The translations under genes and the position numbers were made by a program. This document shows positions 1 to 9,394 of a stretch of 64,000 nucleotides of DNA, piece after piece (position 1 is the stretch's first letter; the number at the start of each line of letters is the position of its first letter). This DNA is from Ornithinimicrobium cryptoxanthini (GTDB lineage: Bacteria > Actinomycetota > Actinomycetes > Actinomycetales > Dermatophilaceae): positions 186,001 through 250,000 of the forward strand of contig NZ_CP099490.1 in NCBI RefSeq assembly GCF_023923205.1, in the 5' to 3' direction. Under the pieces are notes generated by a model. The model was not told where the DNA came from, ran no database searches, and saw only the letters and a program-made list of their open reading frames with translations.

Positions 1-1107
1 GCCGACCTGGTCACGGCTGAGCTGCCACTGGTGGTCGGCGACCCCCAGCAGGACCCTGCCACGATGGCCACCCTGCTGTCCGCCCACGTCGGGCTCGGTG
101 ACTCGGATGCTGCCCGGGCACTCACCTCGAGTCTCATGGTCAAGCTCGCGCAGAACGCGGTCGCTGACCCGCTCGCCGCGGTGCAGGGCGGTGGCCCCAT
201 CTTTGCTCCCACGACCGCCAGCCAGGTGGTGGCCTCGACCGGCAGCGACCATGAGCTGGTCGGCCTGACGCCGCGCGGCGGTGCGGGGTTGCTCTCCTAT
301 CCGTATGTCGTGCTGCCGGGCGCCGCGGAGGCTCCCGGAGTTGCGGAGCTGCGTGAGGCGTTGCTCGCCCCGGAGGCTGCCGCAGTCTTCGAGGCCGGGG
401 GCCTGGCTGCCGGGGACGGCGCGGCGACCACGCCCGACGCCGAGGCCGTCCAGGCGCTGATCCAGGAGTGGACCACGCTGCAGCCGCCATCGCGCCTGCT
501 CGCCGTCATTGACGTCTCGGGCTCGATGGACGAGAAGGCTGGCGAGGCCAGCCGCATCCAGATCACGAGCCAGGCCGCCGAGCGCGGGCTCGGGTTGTTC
601 CCGGACGACAGCGCGGTCGGGCTGTGGGTGTTCTCGACCAACCGGGGCCCTGACGACGAGGACTTCGTCGAGGTCCTGCCGGTCCGGCAGCTGACCACGG
701 ATGTCGACGGGAAGACTCAGCGGGAGCTGCTGCAGGAGGCGTCCAGCAGCATGGACGAGGACATGACCACCGGTGACACCGGTCTGCACGACACGATCCT
801 GGCGGCCTATCTGCACATGCAGGGGGACTGGCAGGACGGGTTCGTCAGCTCGATCGTGCTGCTCACCGACGGCGTGAACGACGACTCCACCGGTGGTCTC
901 AGCGAGGACGAGCTGATCGCCGAGCTCGGGGACCTCGCTGACCCGGAGCGACCGGTCCGGTTGATCCTGATCGGCATGGGTCCGGACGTCGACTCCTCCG
1001 CGCTCGAGCGGGTGGCACAGGCTGCCGGCGGTGTGGCCTACACCGCTGAGGACCCGCGCGACATCGGCCAGGTCTTCGTGCAGGCGATCGCGGCCCGACA
1101 GGGCTGA
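1..1107 (+). CDS. VWA domain protein, 3' part (start outside window)
   Basis: The reading frame is open to the left edge, so only the C-terminal 368 residues are visible. A von Willebrand factor A domain begins near residue 165. Its MIDAS metal site is intact: DVSGS at about residue 171, the Thr in GDTGLHD near 258 and the Asp in LLTDGVND near 290. The preceding 145 residues resemble the end of the extracellular solute-binding fold that many actinobacterial proteins place before a VWA domain, so this is probably a secreted or lipid-anchored binding protein. Its ligand is unknown. The gene ends 80 bp before the left end of an IS30 element. Confidence 0.8.
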   Translation, partial: ADLVTAELPLVVGDPQQDPATMATLLSAHVGLGDSDAARALTSSLMVKLAQNAVADPLAAVQGGGPIFAPTTASQVVASTGSDHELVGLTPRGGAGLLSYPYVVLPGAAEAPGVAELREALLAPEAAAVFEAGGLAAGDGAATTPDAEAVQALIQEWTTLQPPSRLLAVIDVSGSMDEKAGEASRIQITSQAAERGLGLFPDDSAVGLWVFSTNRGPDDEDFVEVLPVRQLTTDVDGKTQRELLQEASSSMDEDMTTGDTGLHDTILAAYLHMQGDWQDGFVSSIVLLTDGVNDDSTGGLSEDELIAELGDLADPERPVRLILIGMGPDVDSSALERVAQAAGGVAYTAEDPRDIGQVFVQAIAARQG

Positions 1108-1187
1108 GCCAGCGACGCCCCGCCAGGTGCGTGCAGACGCGCCCCCGTCAGACGCGCCCCGTGCGTGGAGACGCGCCGCCGACCATG

Positions 1188-1212
1188 GTGCAACTGCATG
1201 GATCCTTCACAC
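1188..1212 (+). repeat. IS30 element left inverted repeat
   Basis: Left terminal inverted repeat. It pairs with 2776-2800 with four mismatches in 25 bp. The ATG at 1185 lies just outside it, so a transposase start there would depend on the flank. The internal start at 1263 is therefore preferred. Confidence 0.8.
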
Positions 1213-1262
1213 GGTCTGGCCTTGGGTTCAGGGGTCAGCGCAACACCAATCTGCCGGGAGGC

Positions 1263-2759
1263 ATGGTGCTGCGTTCGTATGGTCTGGGTTTGGTGGCTGC
1301 TGGGATGGCTCTGGAGGAGGTGGGCAGGGTCTTGGCCCGGGACCGGTCGTCGGTGCTTCGTTGGGTGCGGGCCACGGGTGTGGCCGCCGACCAGCTCGTC
1401 TTGCGACCGGAGCTGTTGCCGGCTGGCTTCCTTGAGGGCGGTTATGTCGATGCCCGGGGCTTGCTGACCCCGGCCGGGGAGGAGTTGATCGCTCCGGTGC
1501 GGGTGGCCGGTCAGGTGGGCCAGCCGAGCAGTGCACAGCGTCGCGCCGAAGCGTTCGGAATGCTTGCCGAGGGAAAGAGCCTGACAGCGGTCGCCCGCAC
1601 GCTCGGCATCAACGAGTCGACCCTGTACCGGTGGATCGTCGCGCAGGGGTGGTCCGGGCAACCCGGTGGGATCGGGGGGTTGGACGGCGCGTCGCGGGCG
1701 GCGGCTCGCGCGAGCCTGGTACCTGCTGTACCTATGGATGAGGACTACCGCGATGAGCGGGGCCGGTTGACCCAGGCCGGGCGCGGGGTGCTCCAGCACC
1801 TGGCTGGCACCACCGCGACCAACGCCCATATCGCCAGGGTGCTGGGCGTGCACCGCTCCACGATCGGTCGGGAGCTGGCCCGGTTCGCTGACCGAGCCGG
1901 CTACCGCGCTCGGGCCGCGCAGGACCTTGCCACTGCCGCGGCGGCCCGTCCGCAGGCCCGCCGGTTGTCCTGCCCGCGGTTGCGAGCCGCGGTGATCGAG
2001 CGGCTGAACAAGAGGTGGTCGCCCGAGCAGGTCGCTGCTGACCTGCGTCTCAGCTACCCGGACGAGGAAGATATGTGGGTGTCCCACGAGACGATCTACC
2101 AAGCGCTGTACGTCCAGGGCAAAGGCTCCCTGCGTCACGAGGTGAAGGTGGCCAAGGCCACCCGCACCGGCCGCACGAGCCGCAAGCCCCGCTCCAAGCT
2201 GCCGCCCAAGGCCAGCAGCCGGTCCTGGATCGATGAGGACAACCACATCAGCGCCCGACCTGCCGAGGTGGCCGACCGGGCCGTGCCCGGCCACTGGGAA
2301 GGAGACCTCGTCATCGGTGCCAAGGGCGCCACCGCGTTGATCACCCTGGCCGAGCGGGCCACCCGCAACGTGCTGATCTACCGACTCCCGGACCGCCACG
2401 ACGCCCCGACCGTGACCCAGGCCCTGATCCAGATGGTCGCCGACCTCCCGGGCGACCTGCGCCGAACCATCACCTGGGACCAAGGATCTGAGCTGGCTGA
2501 GCACGCTGATTTCACACTGGCCAGTGACTGCCAGGTCTACTTCTGTGACCCGCACTCACCCTGGCAACGCGGCACCAACGAGAACACCAACGGCCTGATC
2601 CGTGACTTCTTCCCCAAAGGCACCGACTTCGCCAAGGTCACCGACGAAGAAGTCCGTGACGCCCAGGACCTCCTGAACACCCGACCCCGCAAAACACTCG
2701 GCTTCGCGACTCCCGCCGCTAGACTCGCCGAACTACTCACCGTTGCGCAGACCCCTTGA
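1263..2759 (+). CDS. IS30-family transposase
   Basis: This DDE transposase of 498 residues catalyses cut-and-paste or circle-mediated movement of the flanking element. The catalytic triad is visible: Asp in GHWEGDLVIG (about residue 347), Asp in TWDQGSE (about 405) and Glu in GTNENTNG. Exactly 33 residues separate the second Asp from the Glu, the DD(33)E spacing of IS30. The N-terminal half is longer than usual for the family (about 380 residues) and holds three helix-turn-helix-like segments, near residues 5-40, 92-130 and 175-215. The last (NAHIARVLGVHRSTIGREL) is the family's usual HTH. The start at 1263 was chosen because it lies inside the element and follows GGGAG. No frameshift is seen. 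Confidence 0.9.
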   Translation: MVLRSYGLGLVAAGMALEEVGRVLARDRSSVLRWVRATGVAADQLVLRPELLPAGFLEGGYVDARGLLTPAGEELIAPVRVAGQVGQPSSAQRRAEAFGMLAEGKSLTAVARTLGINESTLYRWIVAQGWSGQPGGIGGLDGASRAAARASLVPAVPMDEDYRDERGRLTQAGRGVLQHLAGTTATNAHIARVLGVHRSTIGRELARFADRAGYRARAAQDLATAAAARPQARRLSCPRLRAAVIERLNKRWSPEQVAADLRLSYPDEEDMWVSHETIYQALYVQGKGSLRHEVKVAKATRTGRTSRKPRSKLPPKASSRSWIDEDNHISARPAEVADRAVPGHWEGDLVIGAKGATALITLAERATRNVLIYRLPDRHDAPTVTQALIQMVADLPGDLRRTITWDQGSELAEHADFTLASDCQVYFCDPHSPWQRGTNENTNGLIRDFFPKGTDFAKVTDEEVRDAQDLLNTRPRKTLGFATPAARLAELLTVAQTP

Positions 2760-2775
2760 ATTCGCCGGCTTCGGA

Positions 2776-2800
2776 GCGTGAAGAATCCATGCAACTGCAC
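2776..2800 (+). repeat. IS30 element right inverted repeat
   Basis: Right terminal inverted repeat, beginning 16 bp after the transposase stop and pairing with 1188-1212. Confidence 0.8.
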
Positions 2801-2890
2801 GCGGGAGGCCGCCCTGTGGCGGGGCGCTGTCGGGGGTAGGCCTGTGGCGGGGCGCCGCCGGGTGCGGCTATGGCTGTGGTGTGAGCTGCC

Positions 2891-3136
2891 TCAGACGCGC
2901 GGGTCGTCGCGGCGCTCGATCACGTCAGGTCCGCCGCGGCGCTCCTCGATGACGGTGTGGCTGCTGTTGGAGCGCTGAGCGTTCTGGATGATGCCCATGA
3001 TCAGTGCCAGCACGCCACCGCCCATCAGGATCCAGCCGACCACGTCGAGGTTGGTGTTGAGATAGCTCTCGTCGAGGTTCGTGAACGTCAGGATGGCTCC
3101 GACCACCAGCAGGGTGATGCCAAGTCCGATGCCCAT
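2891..3136 (-). CDS. DUF6458 family small membrane protein
   Basis: This 81-residue protein has two membrane helices (about 3-20 and 32-50) separated by the short segment TNLDESYLNTNLDVVG. A charged cytoplasmic tail rich in Glu and Arg (VIEERRGGPDVIERRDD) follows. The pattern and length match the actinobacterial DUF6458 family, whose function is unknown. It starts with ATG preceded by AAGGAGA on the minus strand. It is probably transcribed alone, with the IS element downstream of its 3' end. Confidence 0.8.
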   Translation of the reverse strand: MGIGLGITLLVVGAILTFTNLDESYLNTNLDVVGWILMGGGVLALIMGIIQNAQRSNSSHTVIEERRGGPDVIERRDDPRV

Positions 3137-3247
3137 TGAGTCTCCTTCTGATCGATGGCACGCGGGGTGCGTGCAGCACCATCATCACCCGAGTGCGGCC
3201 CACCTGTCCCGCCAGACACCGACCTAGCGCGAGCTCGGCTGACCGCG

Positions 3248-3970
3248 TCAGGTCACGGGCAGGCGCTTCCTCAGGAACTTCGCCGTCTGCCGCCAGGCGT
3301 CGCGTGAGGCGGCCTTGTGGCGGAACATCGGGTGCGGGTTGTCGAACGCGTGCCCCGCGCCCTCATGGAGCTTGAACCGGACGTCGTCGTGGCCCTGGCT
3401 GACCCAGTCGCGGATCTGCGCGACCTGCTCCATGGGGATGTAGGCGTCGGCCGTGCCGAAGTGATGCAGGCTCGGCAGGTTGACCTGCACCCCGGCCTGC
3501 ACCAGCTGCGGCAGCGCTGAGCCGTAGTAGCTGACGAGCAGCGCCAGCGGTGTCGTGGCCCGCGCGCCCACGGCAAACGCCAGCCCGCCGCCGAGGCAGT
3601 AGCCCACGAGGCCGACCTTGCCGACGTGGGGCAGGGCAGCCAGGTGCTCGGTCGCCGCGACGCCGTCGCGGACGGCGGTGTCCCAGTCGAGCTGGGAGAC
3701 CAGGGCCATCCCCTGGTCGAGCACGTCGTCGGCAGACTCATCGACACGCTGCCTGGGCAGACGCCAGTAGAACTCTGGTGCGAGCACGGCATACCCCAGG
3801 TCGGCGAGGTCCTCGCAGCGGCGCCGGATGTAGTCGCTGACGCCGAAGATCTCCTGGAAGACCACTAGTGCCGGTCGATCCTGGTCGTCGACGGTGGGCG
3901 GGAACCACAGCTGGGCCGGCATGGCTCCGTCCGGTGTCGGGATGGAGACCTCGGTGGGTTCGAGCGCCAT
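3248..3970 (-). CDS. Dienelactone hydrolase family protein
   Basis: This 240-residue alpha/beta hydrolase belongs to the dienelactone hydrolase family, cytoplasmic esterases that open lactone rings or act on similar esters. The nucleophile Cys lies in the elbow GLVGYCLGG at about residue 124, the Asp near FGTADAYIP at about 175 and the His in EGAGHAFDN at about 207. The family signature EIFGV (Glu near residue 41) is also present. It begins 2 bp after the stop of the upstream holin-like gene, so the two are likely cotranscribed. The substrate cannot be told from the sequence. Confidence 0.88.
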   Translation of the reverse strand: MALEPTEVSIPTPDGAMPAQLWFPPTVDDQDRPALVVFQEIFGVSDYIRRRCEDLADLGYAVLAPEFYWRLPRQRVDESADDVLDQGMALVSQLDWDTAVRDGVAATEHLAALPHVGKVGLVGYCLGGGLAFAVGARATTPLALLVSYYGSALPQLVQAGVQVNLPSLHHFGTADAYIPMEQVAQIRDWVSQGHDDVRFKLHEGAGHAFDNPHPMFRHKAASRDAWRQTAKFLRKRLPVT

Positions 3971-3971
3971 G

Positions 3972-4355
3972 TCAGTCCCTACCGTCGGGCAGCACCGCGT
4001 TGAGGACCATCGACACGATCGTGATGATCAGGGCGCCCAGGACGGCGTCCCACCAGAAGCTCTGCACGTCGAAGCCGAGGTCGAACCATGCAGCCACCCA
4101 CTGGGTCAGCCACAGCATGATCGCGTTGAGGATGAACGTGAACAGCCCGAGAGTCAGGATGAGCACCGGCAGCGACAGGATCGTCAGGATCGGTTTGATG
4201 ACCGCGTTGAGCACACCGAAGATCAGGGCGACGGCCGCGATGGTGAGGACCTGGGCCGTGGTGCTGCTGGCTTCCTCGAAGACGATGCCGTCGACGAGGA
4301 GGGCAGCCACCCACAGGGCGACGCCGTTGACGAGGACCTTGATGAGGAAGGACAT
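3972..4355 (-). CDS. Phage holin family (DUF4131/holin_4_2-type) membrane protein
   Basis: This 127-residue integral membrane protein has four hydrophobic segments (about 3-22, 32-50, 55-80 and 105-122). The family-typical stretch [20 protein letters not shown] is near the middle, and [13 protein letters not shown] follows it. Such proteins are annotated as phage holin family IV, but in actinobacteria they are chromosomal and of unknown role, so the name should not be read as prophage. An alternative ATG lies two codons upstream at 4361. The gene is divergent from hisC with only 33 bp between them. Confidence 0.82.
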   Translation of the reverse strand: MSFLIKVLVNGVALWVAALLVDGIVFEEASSTTAQVLTIAAVALIFGVLNAVIKPILTILSLPVLILTLGLFTFILNAIMLWLTQWVAAWFDLGFDVQSFWWDAVLGALIITIVSMVLNAVLPDGRD

Positions 4356-4375
4356 GGGCATATCGTCGCACCGTC

Positions 4376-4381
4376 TACGCT
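4376..4381 (+). promoter_or_regulatory. Extended -10 box TACGCT for hisC
   Basis: TACGCT fits TANNNT and ends 7 nt before the ATG at 4389, with no Shine-Dalgarno sequence. This spacing is expected for a leaderless transcript, and it decides the start at 4389 over the out-of-frame ATG at 4385. Confidence 0.55.
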
Positions 4382-4388
4382 CAGATGC

Positions 4389-5480
4389 ATGAACCACGGT
4401 GTCCGCCTCCGCAAGACGCTCGACGGCGTCCCCGCCTACAAGCCGGGCAAGCCGGCCGCGCCGGTCGAGGGACTGACGGCCTACAAGATCTCGTCCAACG
4501 AGAATCCCTACCCGCCGTTGCCCTCCGTGCTGCAGGTGGTGACCGAGGCGGCCGGCAGCATGAACCGCTATCCCGACATGGCTGTCACCGCGCTGACCGA
4601 CGCGCTCGCGGAGCGCTGGGAGGTGCCGACCAGCAGCATCGCCACCGGCACCGGCAGCGTGGGCGTGCTCGCCCAGCTGATCAACATCACCTGCGACCCC
4701 GGCGACGAGGTCGTCTATGCCTGGCGCTCCTTCGAGGCCTACCCGATCGTGGTCGCGCTCGCCGGGGCCACGTCGGTGCAGGTCCCGCTGACCGAGACCG
4801 CCGAGCACGACCTGTCGGCGATGGCTGCCGCCGTGACCGACCGCACCCGGTTGATCCTGGTCTGCACCCCGAACAACCCGACCGGCCCCTCGGTCACGGG
4901 TGCGGCACTGCGCGAGTTCCTGGCTGCGGTGCCCAGCGACATCCTGGTGGTCATCGACGAGGCCTACCTGGAGTTCAACACCGCCGAGGACGCCCCGGAC
5001 GCGCTGGCGATCTATCGCGAGTTCCCCAACGTCGCCGTGCTTCGCACCTTCTCCAAGGCCTATGGCCTGGCCGGGTTGCGCGTCGGCTATGCCGTCGCGC
5101 ACGAGGACGTGGCGACCGCCCTGCGCAAGGCCGCGACGCCGTTTGGTGTCTCCATGCTCGCCGAGCGGGCCGCGATCGCCAGCCTGGCGGCCTACGACGA
5201 GCTCGAGCTGCGGGTCAAGGCCCTGGTGCAGGAGCGGGAGCGGGTCCTGGCGGCGCTGCGCGAGCAGGGCTGGGCGGTGCCGGACACCCAGGCCAACTTC
5301 GTCTGGCTCCCGCTCGGCGACGACTCGGTGGACTTCGCGAGCAGCTGCCAGGCGCAGGGACTGACGCTGCGACCCTTCCCCGGCGACGGGGTCCGGTGCA
5401 CGATCGGCGAGACCGAGGCCAACGACCGCCTCATCGAGATCGCCCAGGAGTTCCGTCAGCTGCGGAAGAGCGCCTCATAG
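4389..5480 (+). CDS. hisC: Histidinol-phosphate / aromatic aminotransferase
   Basis: This PLP-dependent fold-type I aminotransferase of 363 residues is most like HisC2/Pat enzymes. They transfer an amino group between glutamate and histidinol-phosphate or aromatic 2-oxoacids in the cytoplasm. Visible marks are the substrate-loop motif [11 protein letters not shown] (about residue 37), PNNPTG near 160, DEAYLEF near 190 and the PLP-lysine motif [15 protein letters not shown] near 222. No other his genes are adjacent, so a stand-alone aromatic aminotransferase role is as likely as histidine synthesis. Its 3' end overlaps the convergent kinase gene by 25 bp. Confidence 0.88.
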   Translation: MNHGVRLRKTLDGVPAYKPGKPAAPVEGLTAYKISSNENPYPPLPSVLQVVTEAAGSMNRYPDMAVTALTDALAERWEVPTSSIATGTGSVGVLAQLINITCDPGDEVVYAWRSFEAYPIVVALAGATSVQVPLTETAEHDLSAMAAAVTDRTRLILVCTPNNPTGPSVTGAALREFLAAVPSDILVVIDEAYLEFNTAEDAPDALAIYREFPNVAVLRTFSKAYGLAGLRVGYAVAHEDVATALRKAATPFGVSMLAERAAIASLAAYDELELRVKALVQERERVLAALREQGWAVPDTQANFVWLPLGDDSVDFASSCQAQGLTLRPFPGDGVRCTIGETEANDRLIEIAQEFRQLRKSAS

Positions 5481-7003
5481 ACCCGCTCGAAGCGGTCTAG
5501 CCGGTGGGCATAATGGCGCCGACGCTGCGGGTCCGGGGTCAGGGTCTCGCCGTGGGGAGGACGGGCCCGCTCCACGCCGGGCGCGAGCGTCTCGAGCGCC
5601 AGCAGGGCGCAGCCACGCAGGGTCGACCTCTTGATCGTCACCGGTGTGACCGGGGCCTGCATCGCATCGGCCATCATCTGCAGCAGCTCGGGACGGTCGG
5701 TGCTCACGCGACCGCCGCAGACGAGCTGTTGTGACTGCGGCGCGGCCACCCGCAGCTCAGACTCGATCCGGGCGTAGGCCAGCGCGATCCCCTCGGCCAC
5801 GCCGCGATAGACCTCGACCGGTGAGGACCCCTCACCAAGGCCGGTGACGACCGCTCGAGCGTGCGAGGCCCACCCGGTGCTGCGCTCGCCGGTGAAGAAC
5901 GGCAGGACCAGTGGGGTGCTCTCCTGCGGCTCGGACCTCAGGGCGTCGGTCAGCGCATCGGTGGCGACGTCGTATGCCGGCTGGCTCGCCGCGCCGGTCG
6001 CCGCGCCGGTCGCCGCGCCGGTCGCCAGGGCTGCGTCCGCCCAGGCCAGTGCGCGGCCGACGTCGTTGAGGGCACCGCCCAGCAGCGCGCGGTCATGGGA
6101 GACGCGGTAGCACCAGAGGCCGGCCGGGAGCTCGTCAGGCAGGTCCCGGATGAGCACCCGGAGCGCTCCCGAGGTGGCACAGGAGGCACCGATCGTCGTC
6201 TCGTCATGGGCCCCGAGCCCGACGTTGGCGGCGAACCCGTCCGCGACCGCCGCAAACCATCGCGCCTCGGCGAGCTCTGGCCAGGTGCGGGCCAGCTCGC
6301 CAGCGCGCTCCGCAGAGATCTCTAGCGGTTGGTCAAGGTGATGGACGGGCGGCAGCTGGTCTAGGCGGATCCCGGCGAGCGCGACCACCTCGGGTGACCA
6401 GTCGGCCGTGTGCCGGTCGACCATGCCGGTCCAGGCGGCGCTCGAGGTGCCCGTGGCGACGGCACCGGTGAGTGAGCGCAGGACGTAGTCGCCGAGCGAG
6501 AGATAGAGAGCGGCCGCGTCCACGACCTCGGGTCGTTCCGCGGCGAGCCAGCGCAGCCGGGCCGGCCAGTAGCTGGAGTGCACCCGGGTGCCGGTCCGCT
6601 GCTGGATCTCCTCCTCGCTCACCTCCTCGCGCAGGGAGTCGACGTGGTGACCGCAGCGACTATCGGCATAGGTGTAGCAGGGAGTCAGCGCCGCACCCTG
6701 CCTGTCGACGGCGACCAGCGACGAGGCAAACGTGTCCAGAGCAACGCCGGCCACGGGGCGGCCGTCGAGGGCCGTGGTGAGCGTGTCGATGATCTCGCGC
6801 AGCTCCTCGACGACCTGGTCCGGGTCGAGCTCCGAGGTGCCGTCGGGCGCCACCGTGAAGCCGTGCGCGACCTTGGCTCGCCTGCCCACGGGTCTGCCGT
6901 GGGCGTCAAAGACCATCCCCCGGCTCGCGGTGGACCCCACGTCCAGGGCGAGCACCAGCGGGGGGACCGCGTCCTGCCAGTCGATCTCGAACTCGGAGGC
7001 CAT
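5456..7003 (-). CDS. FGGY-family carbohydrate kinase (gluconokinase-like)
   Basis: This 515-residue kinase has the two actin-like ATPase domains of the FGGY family, which phosphorylate sugars or polyols using ATP. The N-terminal phosphate-binding loop [16 protein letters not shown] (about residue 18), the middle signature [13 protein letters not shown] and the C-terminal motif [22 protein letters not shown] are present. The sequence resembles gluconokinase-like members, but the sugar is not certain. An Ala-Thr-Gly-Ala tandem insert near residue 330 comes from a 12-bp repeat in the DNA. A TATGGT box lies 5 nt upstream of the ATG, compatible with a leaderless start. Confidence 0.85.
   Translation of the reverse strand: MASEFEIDWQDAVPPLVLALDVGSTASRGMVFDAHGRPVGRRAKVAHGFTVAPDGTSELDPDQVVEELREIIDTLTTALDGRPVAGVALDTFASSLVAVDRQGAALTPCYTYADSRCGHHVDSLREEVSEEEIQQRTGTRVHSSYWPARLRWLAAERPEVVDAAALYLSLGDYVLRSLTGAVATGTSSAAWTGMVDRHTADWSPEVVALAGIRLDQLPPVHHLDQPLEISAERAGELARTWPELAEARWFAAVADGFAANVGLGAHDETTIGASCATSGALRVLIRDLPDELPAGLWCYRVSHDRALLGGALNDVGRALAWADAALATGAATGAATGAASQPAYDVATDALTDALRSEPQESTPLVLPFFTGERSTGWASHARAVVTGLGEGSSPVEVYRGVAEGIALAYARIESELRVAAPQSQQLVCGGRVSTDRPELLQMMADAMQAPVTPVTIKRSTLRGCALLALETLAPGVERARPPHGETLTPDPQRRRHYAHRLDRFERVYEALFRS
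5988..6023. repeat. Three perfect 12-bp tandem repeats inside the kinase gene
   Basis: The unit GCCGCGCCGGTC is repeated three times without change. It encodes an Ala/Thr/Gly-rich run in the kinase. Repeat number can change without breaking the frame because the unit is a multiple of three. Confidence 0.8.
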
Positions 7004-7008
7004 GCCCC

Positions 7009-7014
7009 ACCATA
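7009..7014 (-). promoter_or_regulatory. -10 box TATGGT for the sugar kinase
   Basis: On the minus strand TATGGT ends 5 nt before the ATG at 7003. No ribosome binding site is seen, so leaderless transcription is likely. Confidence 0.4.
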
Positions 7015-7166
7015 GGTCGCACCACGCTCGCTGTCAGCGGACCCGCAGGCCTCGGTCGACCCGGCCCACGGCATACATCCGGGGAGCGATGTCCAACGGC
7101 GACGAGTCCTCCCCGAGGCTCCCGAACTCATCCTCTGGGCGGTATCCCCGGGGTGGGTCAGGCCGC

Positions 7167-7172
7167 TAGCCT
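7167..7172 (+). promoter_or_regulatory. -10 box TAGCCT for the lipoprotein gene
   Basis: TAGCCT ends 7 nt before the ATG at 7180, and there is no Shine-Dalgarno sequence. This supports a leaderless mRNA and the choice of 7180 over the in-frame GTG at 7153. Confidence 0.5.
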
Positions 7173-7179
7173 CACCGAC

Positions 7180-8052
7180 ATGACCCAGAGAACCTGGCGA
7201 TCTGGCGCTTCCCTCCTGCTCGCAGCGACCCTGCTCACGGCCTGCACCGGGGGGCCACCCGAGGTGTCCGAACCACCACGGCCCAGTGCCTCGGTCGACG
7301 GCACCGCGGGCGCGCCCTCAGCCGACCAGGGCGCCGGCGGTGAGGCTGGTGGGCAGGTCGGCGAGCCAGTCGCCGCCGAGGTCGCACTCGGCGAGGTCGA
7401 GCCGTATGTCGTCAAGGGGCGGGTCCTCGACCCCCAGGGCCGCCCGATGCCGGGGGTCTCGGTGCTGGCGGACAACACGATGCTCTATGACAGCAACGCG
7501 CAGGCCGTGACCGACGCCGACGGCGCCTACCGCCTGGATCTCTCGCTCATGGAGACGACCTGGCGGATGTATGGCCAGCACGAGGTCGACTACGACGGTC
7601 AGCGCTTCACGTTCCGGCTCGAGGTGGACGAGTCGCCGTTCGCCAGCAGCGAGGGTGCGATCCGGGACTTCGTCTGGCGGATCGGCGGCCCCATGGGCGA
7701 CGGTGTGTTGTTCCACGGGGGCGGTGGCCACGTCTACCAGGACTACGGCACCTACGGGATCGAGGACATCACCCTGGTGACCCTGCACTTCACCCCGTCC
7801 GCCCCGCTGGTCGACGGGACGGCGGGGGAGCCGGTCGACGTGCCGGTGGATGTGATGGGAGCCTTCGGCGGGGTCCCGCTGGGGCGCTACACGATCACCG
7901 CGACCTACGGTCCGGTCGGTGCCGAGCAGGACCTGTTGATCCGGGAGGACACCTGGGACGACGACGTGCCCTACGCCCCGTCCGTCGAGGCCGGCTTCGA
8001 GCCCGACCTGTGGGGCGGCGACCTCGCCGTGCAGGTGCGGCTGCCCGACTGA
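7180..8052 (+). CDS. Lipoprotein with carboxypeptidase-regulatory-like domain
   Basis: This predicted secreted lipoprotein of 290 residues has a signal peptide of about 21 residues ending in the lipobox LLTAC, with the acylated Cys at about residue 22. A Ser/Pro/Gly-rich linker follows. A transthyretin-like fold then runs from about residue 75 (VVKGRVLDPQGRPMPGVSVL and TDADGAYRLDLS), the pattern of carboxypeptidase regulatory-like domains. A Gly/His-rich segment (VLFHGGGGHVYQDYG) is near residue 180. The domain usually mediates extracellular binding. No enzymatic motif is seen and the partner is unknown. It stands alone between the kinase and the dehydrogenase operon. Confidence 0.72.
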   Translation: MTQRTWRSGASLLLAATLLTACTGGPPEVSEPPRPSASVDGTAGAPSADQGAGGEAGGQVGEPVAAEVALGEVEPYVVKGRVLDPQGRPMPGVSVLADNTMLYDSNAQAVTDADGAYRLDLSLMETTWRMYGQHEVDYDGQRFTFRLEVDESPFASSEGAIRDFVWRIGGPMGDGVLFHGGGGHVYQDYGTYGIEDITLVTLHFTPSAPLVDGTAGEPVDVPVDVMGAFGGVPLGRYTITATYGPVGAEQDLLIREDTWDDDVPYAPSVEAGFEPDLWGGDLAVQVRLPD

Positions 8053-8203
8053 GCGGTGACGAGCGGCTGCTGCGTGACCCCGCGGCATACTCCCTGTCCG
8101 GGTCTGCTCCGGTCGGTGACCGTCCCCTTGCTGCGGTAGCGTGGGGTCGACCCTGCGACTGGCCGGCGCCTCGCGCGCCGGCCGCATGAAGGAGCACGAA
8201 CCA

Positions 8204-9394
8204 GTGAGCGACGACGTCGTCGCGCCGGTGGCCACCGCCGCGCCCGCGACCCACGAACCACCCGCCAGAGACATCACCGATGGCGGTCCGGACATGGTCC
8301 AGTTCCTCGATGCCGACGGCCAGCCGGTCGCGCTGAACGAGGTCAACAGCCCGTATGCCGAGTATGTCGACGCGATCGACGACGAGCAGTTGCGCAGCCT
8401 CTATCGCGACCTGGTGCTGGTGCGCCGCGTGGACGCCGAGGGTCACGCGCTGCAGAGGCAGGGCGAGCTCGGCCTGTGGCCGTCGCTGCTGGGGCAGGAG
8501 GCTGCCCAGGTCGGCGCCGGTCGCGCGATGCGACCGCAGGACTACGCCTTCCCCGGCTATCGCGAGCACGGTGTGGCGTGGTGCAAGGGGGTCGACCCGA
8601 TCAACCTGCTCGGCATGTTCCGTGGGGTCAACCACGGTGGCTGGGACTCCAACGAGAACAACTTCCATCTCTACACGATCGTCATCGGCAACCAGATGCT
8701 GCACGCGTCGGGTTATGCGATGGGGGTGCAGAAGGACGGCATGGTCGGCACCGGTGACCCGGAGCGGGACACCGCCGTGATGGCCTTCACCGGTGATGGC
8801 GGGACGGCCCAGGGTGACTACAACGAGTCCCTGGTCTTTGCCTCGGTGGCGCACTCGCCGGTGGTCTTCTTCGTCCAGAACAACCACTGGGCGATCTCCG
8901 AGCCCAACGACCGCCAGTTCACGATCCCGCCCTACCAGCGTGCGCGTGGCTTTGGCATCCCGGGCGTGCGGGTCGACGGCAACGACGTGCTCGCCTCGCT
9001 GGCCGTCACCCAGGGTGCTCTGGACCGGGCCCGAAGCGGTGGTGGTCCGACGCTGATCGAGGCGTTCACCTATCGGATGGGAGCGCACACCACCTCGGAC
9101 GACCCGACGAAGTATCGGATCGCGGCGGAGGTCGACATCTGGAAGAAGAAGGACCCGATCGACCGGCTGCGCAAGCACCTGGAGAGCAAGGGTCTGGCCG
9201 ACCAGGAGTGGCTCGAGGCCCTCGACGCCGAGGCCGACGAGCTGGCCCTGCGCATCCGCACCGCGTGCCAGCAGATGCCGAACCCTCCGCACTCGGAGAT
9301 GTTCGAGAAGGTCTATGCCGAGCCACACCCTCTCGTGGAGCGAGAGCGTGAGGAGTTCCTGGCCTACCAGGCGAGCTTTGAGGAGGAGGACTGA
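8204..9394 (+). CDS. pdhA: 2-oxoacid dehydrogenase E1 alpha subunit (pyruvate or branched-chain)
   Basis: This is the alpha subunit of a thiamine-diphosphate-dependent E1 enzyme (396 residues), which decarboxylates pyruvate or branched-chain 2-oxoacids. The ThDP/Mg motif GDGGTAQGDYNESLVFA, ending in VQNNHWAIS, sits at about residues 197-230. The substrate-channel segment YAFPGYREHGVAWCKG is near 117. GTG at 8204 was chosen because AAGGAG at 8189-8194 lies 9 nt upstream. An ATG at 8186 is possible. It overlaps the beta subunit gene by one base, so the two form a translationally coupled pair. The E1 heterotetramer type is clear, but which 2-oxoacid it prefers is not. Confidence 0.9.
   Translation: MSDDVVAPVATAAPATHEPPARDITDGGPDMVQFLDADGQPVALNEVNSPYAEYVDAIDDEQLRSLYRDLVLVRRVDAEGHALQRQGELGLWPSLLGQEAAQVGAGRAMRPQDYAFPGYREHGVAWCKGVDPINLLGMFRGVNHGGWDSNENNFHLYTIVIGNQMLHASGYAMGVQKDGMVGTGDPERDTAVMAFTGDGGTAQGDYNESLVFASVAHSPVVFFVQNNHWAISEPNDRQFTIPPYQRARGFGIPGVRVDGNDVLASLAVTQGALDRARSGGGPTLIEAFTYRMGAHTTSDDPTKYRIAAEVDIWKKKDPIDRLRKHLESKGLADQEWLEALDAEADELALRIRTACQQMPNPPHSEMFEKVYAEPHPLVEREREEFLAYQASFEEED

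Larger units (their letters stand above)
1188..2800 (+). mobile_element. Complete IS30-family insertion sequence
   Basis: A 1613-bp element is bounded by imperfect 25-bp inverted repeats at 1188-1212 and 2776-2800, identical at 21 of 25 positions. The shared core reads TTGCATGGATTCTTCAC on the inverted right end and CTGCATGGATCCTTCAC on the left. It encodes one intact transposase. I could not identify a convincing 2-3 bp target duplication, because the flanks (ATG on the left, GCG on the right) differ. The element carries four GTAC tetramers in 1.6 kb, whereas the other 62 kb has about fifteen. This fits recent arrival from another host. Confidence 0.85.

Noticed and set aside
3972..4355. Prophage remnant suggested by the holin family name.
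   Set aside because: No other phage gene is nearby, and this membrane family is common on actinobacterial chromosomes.
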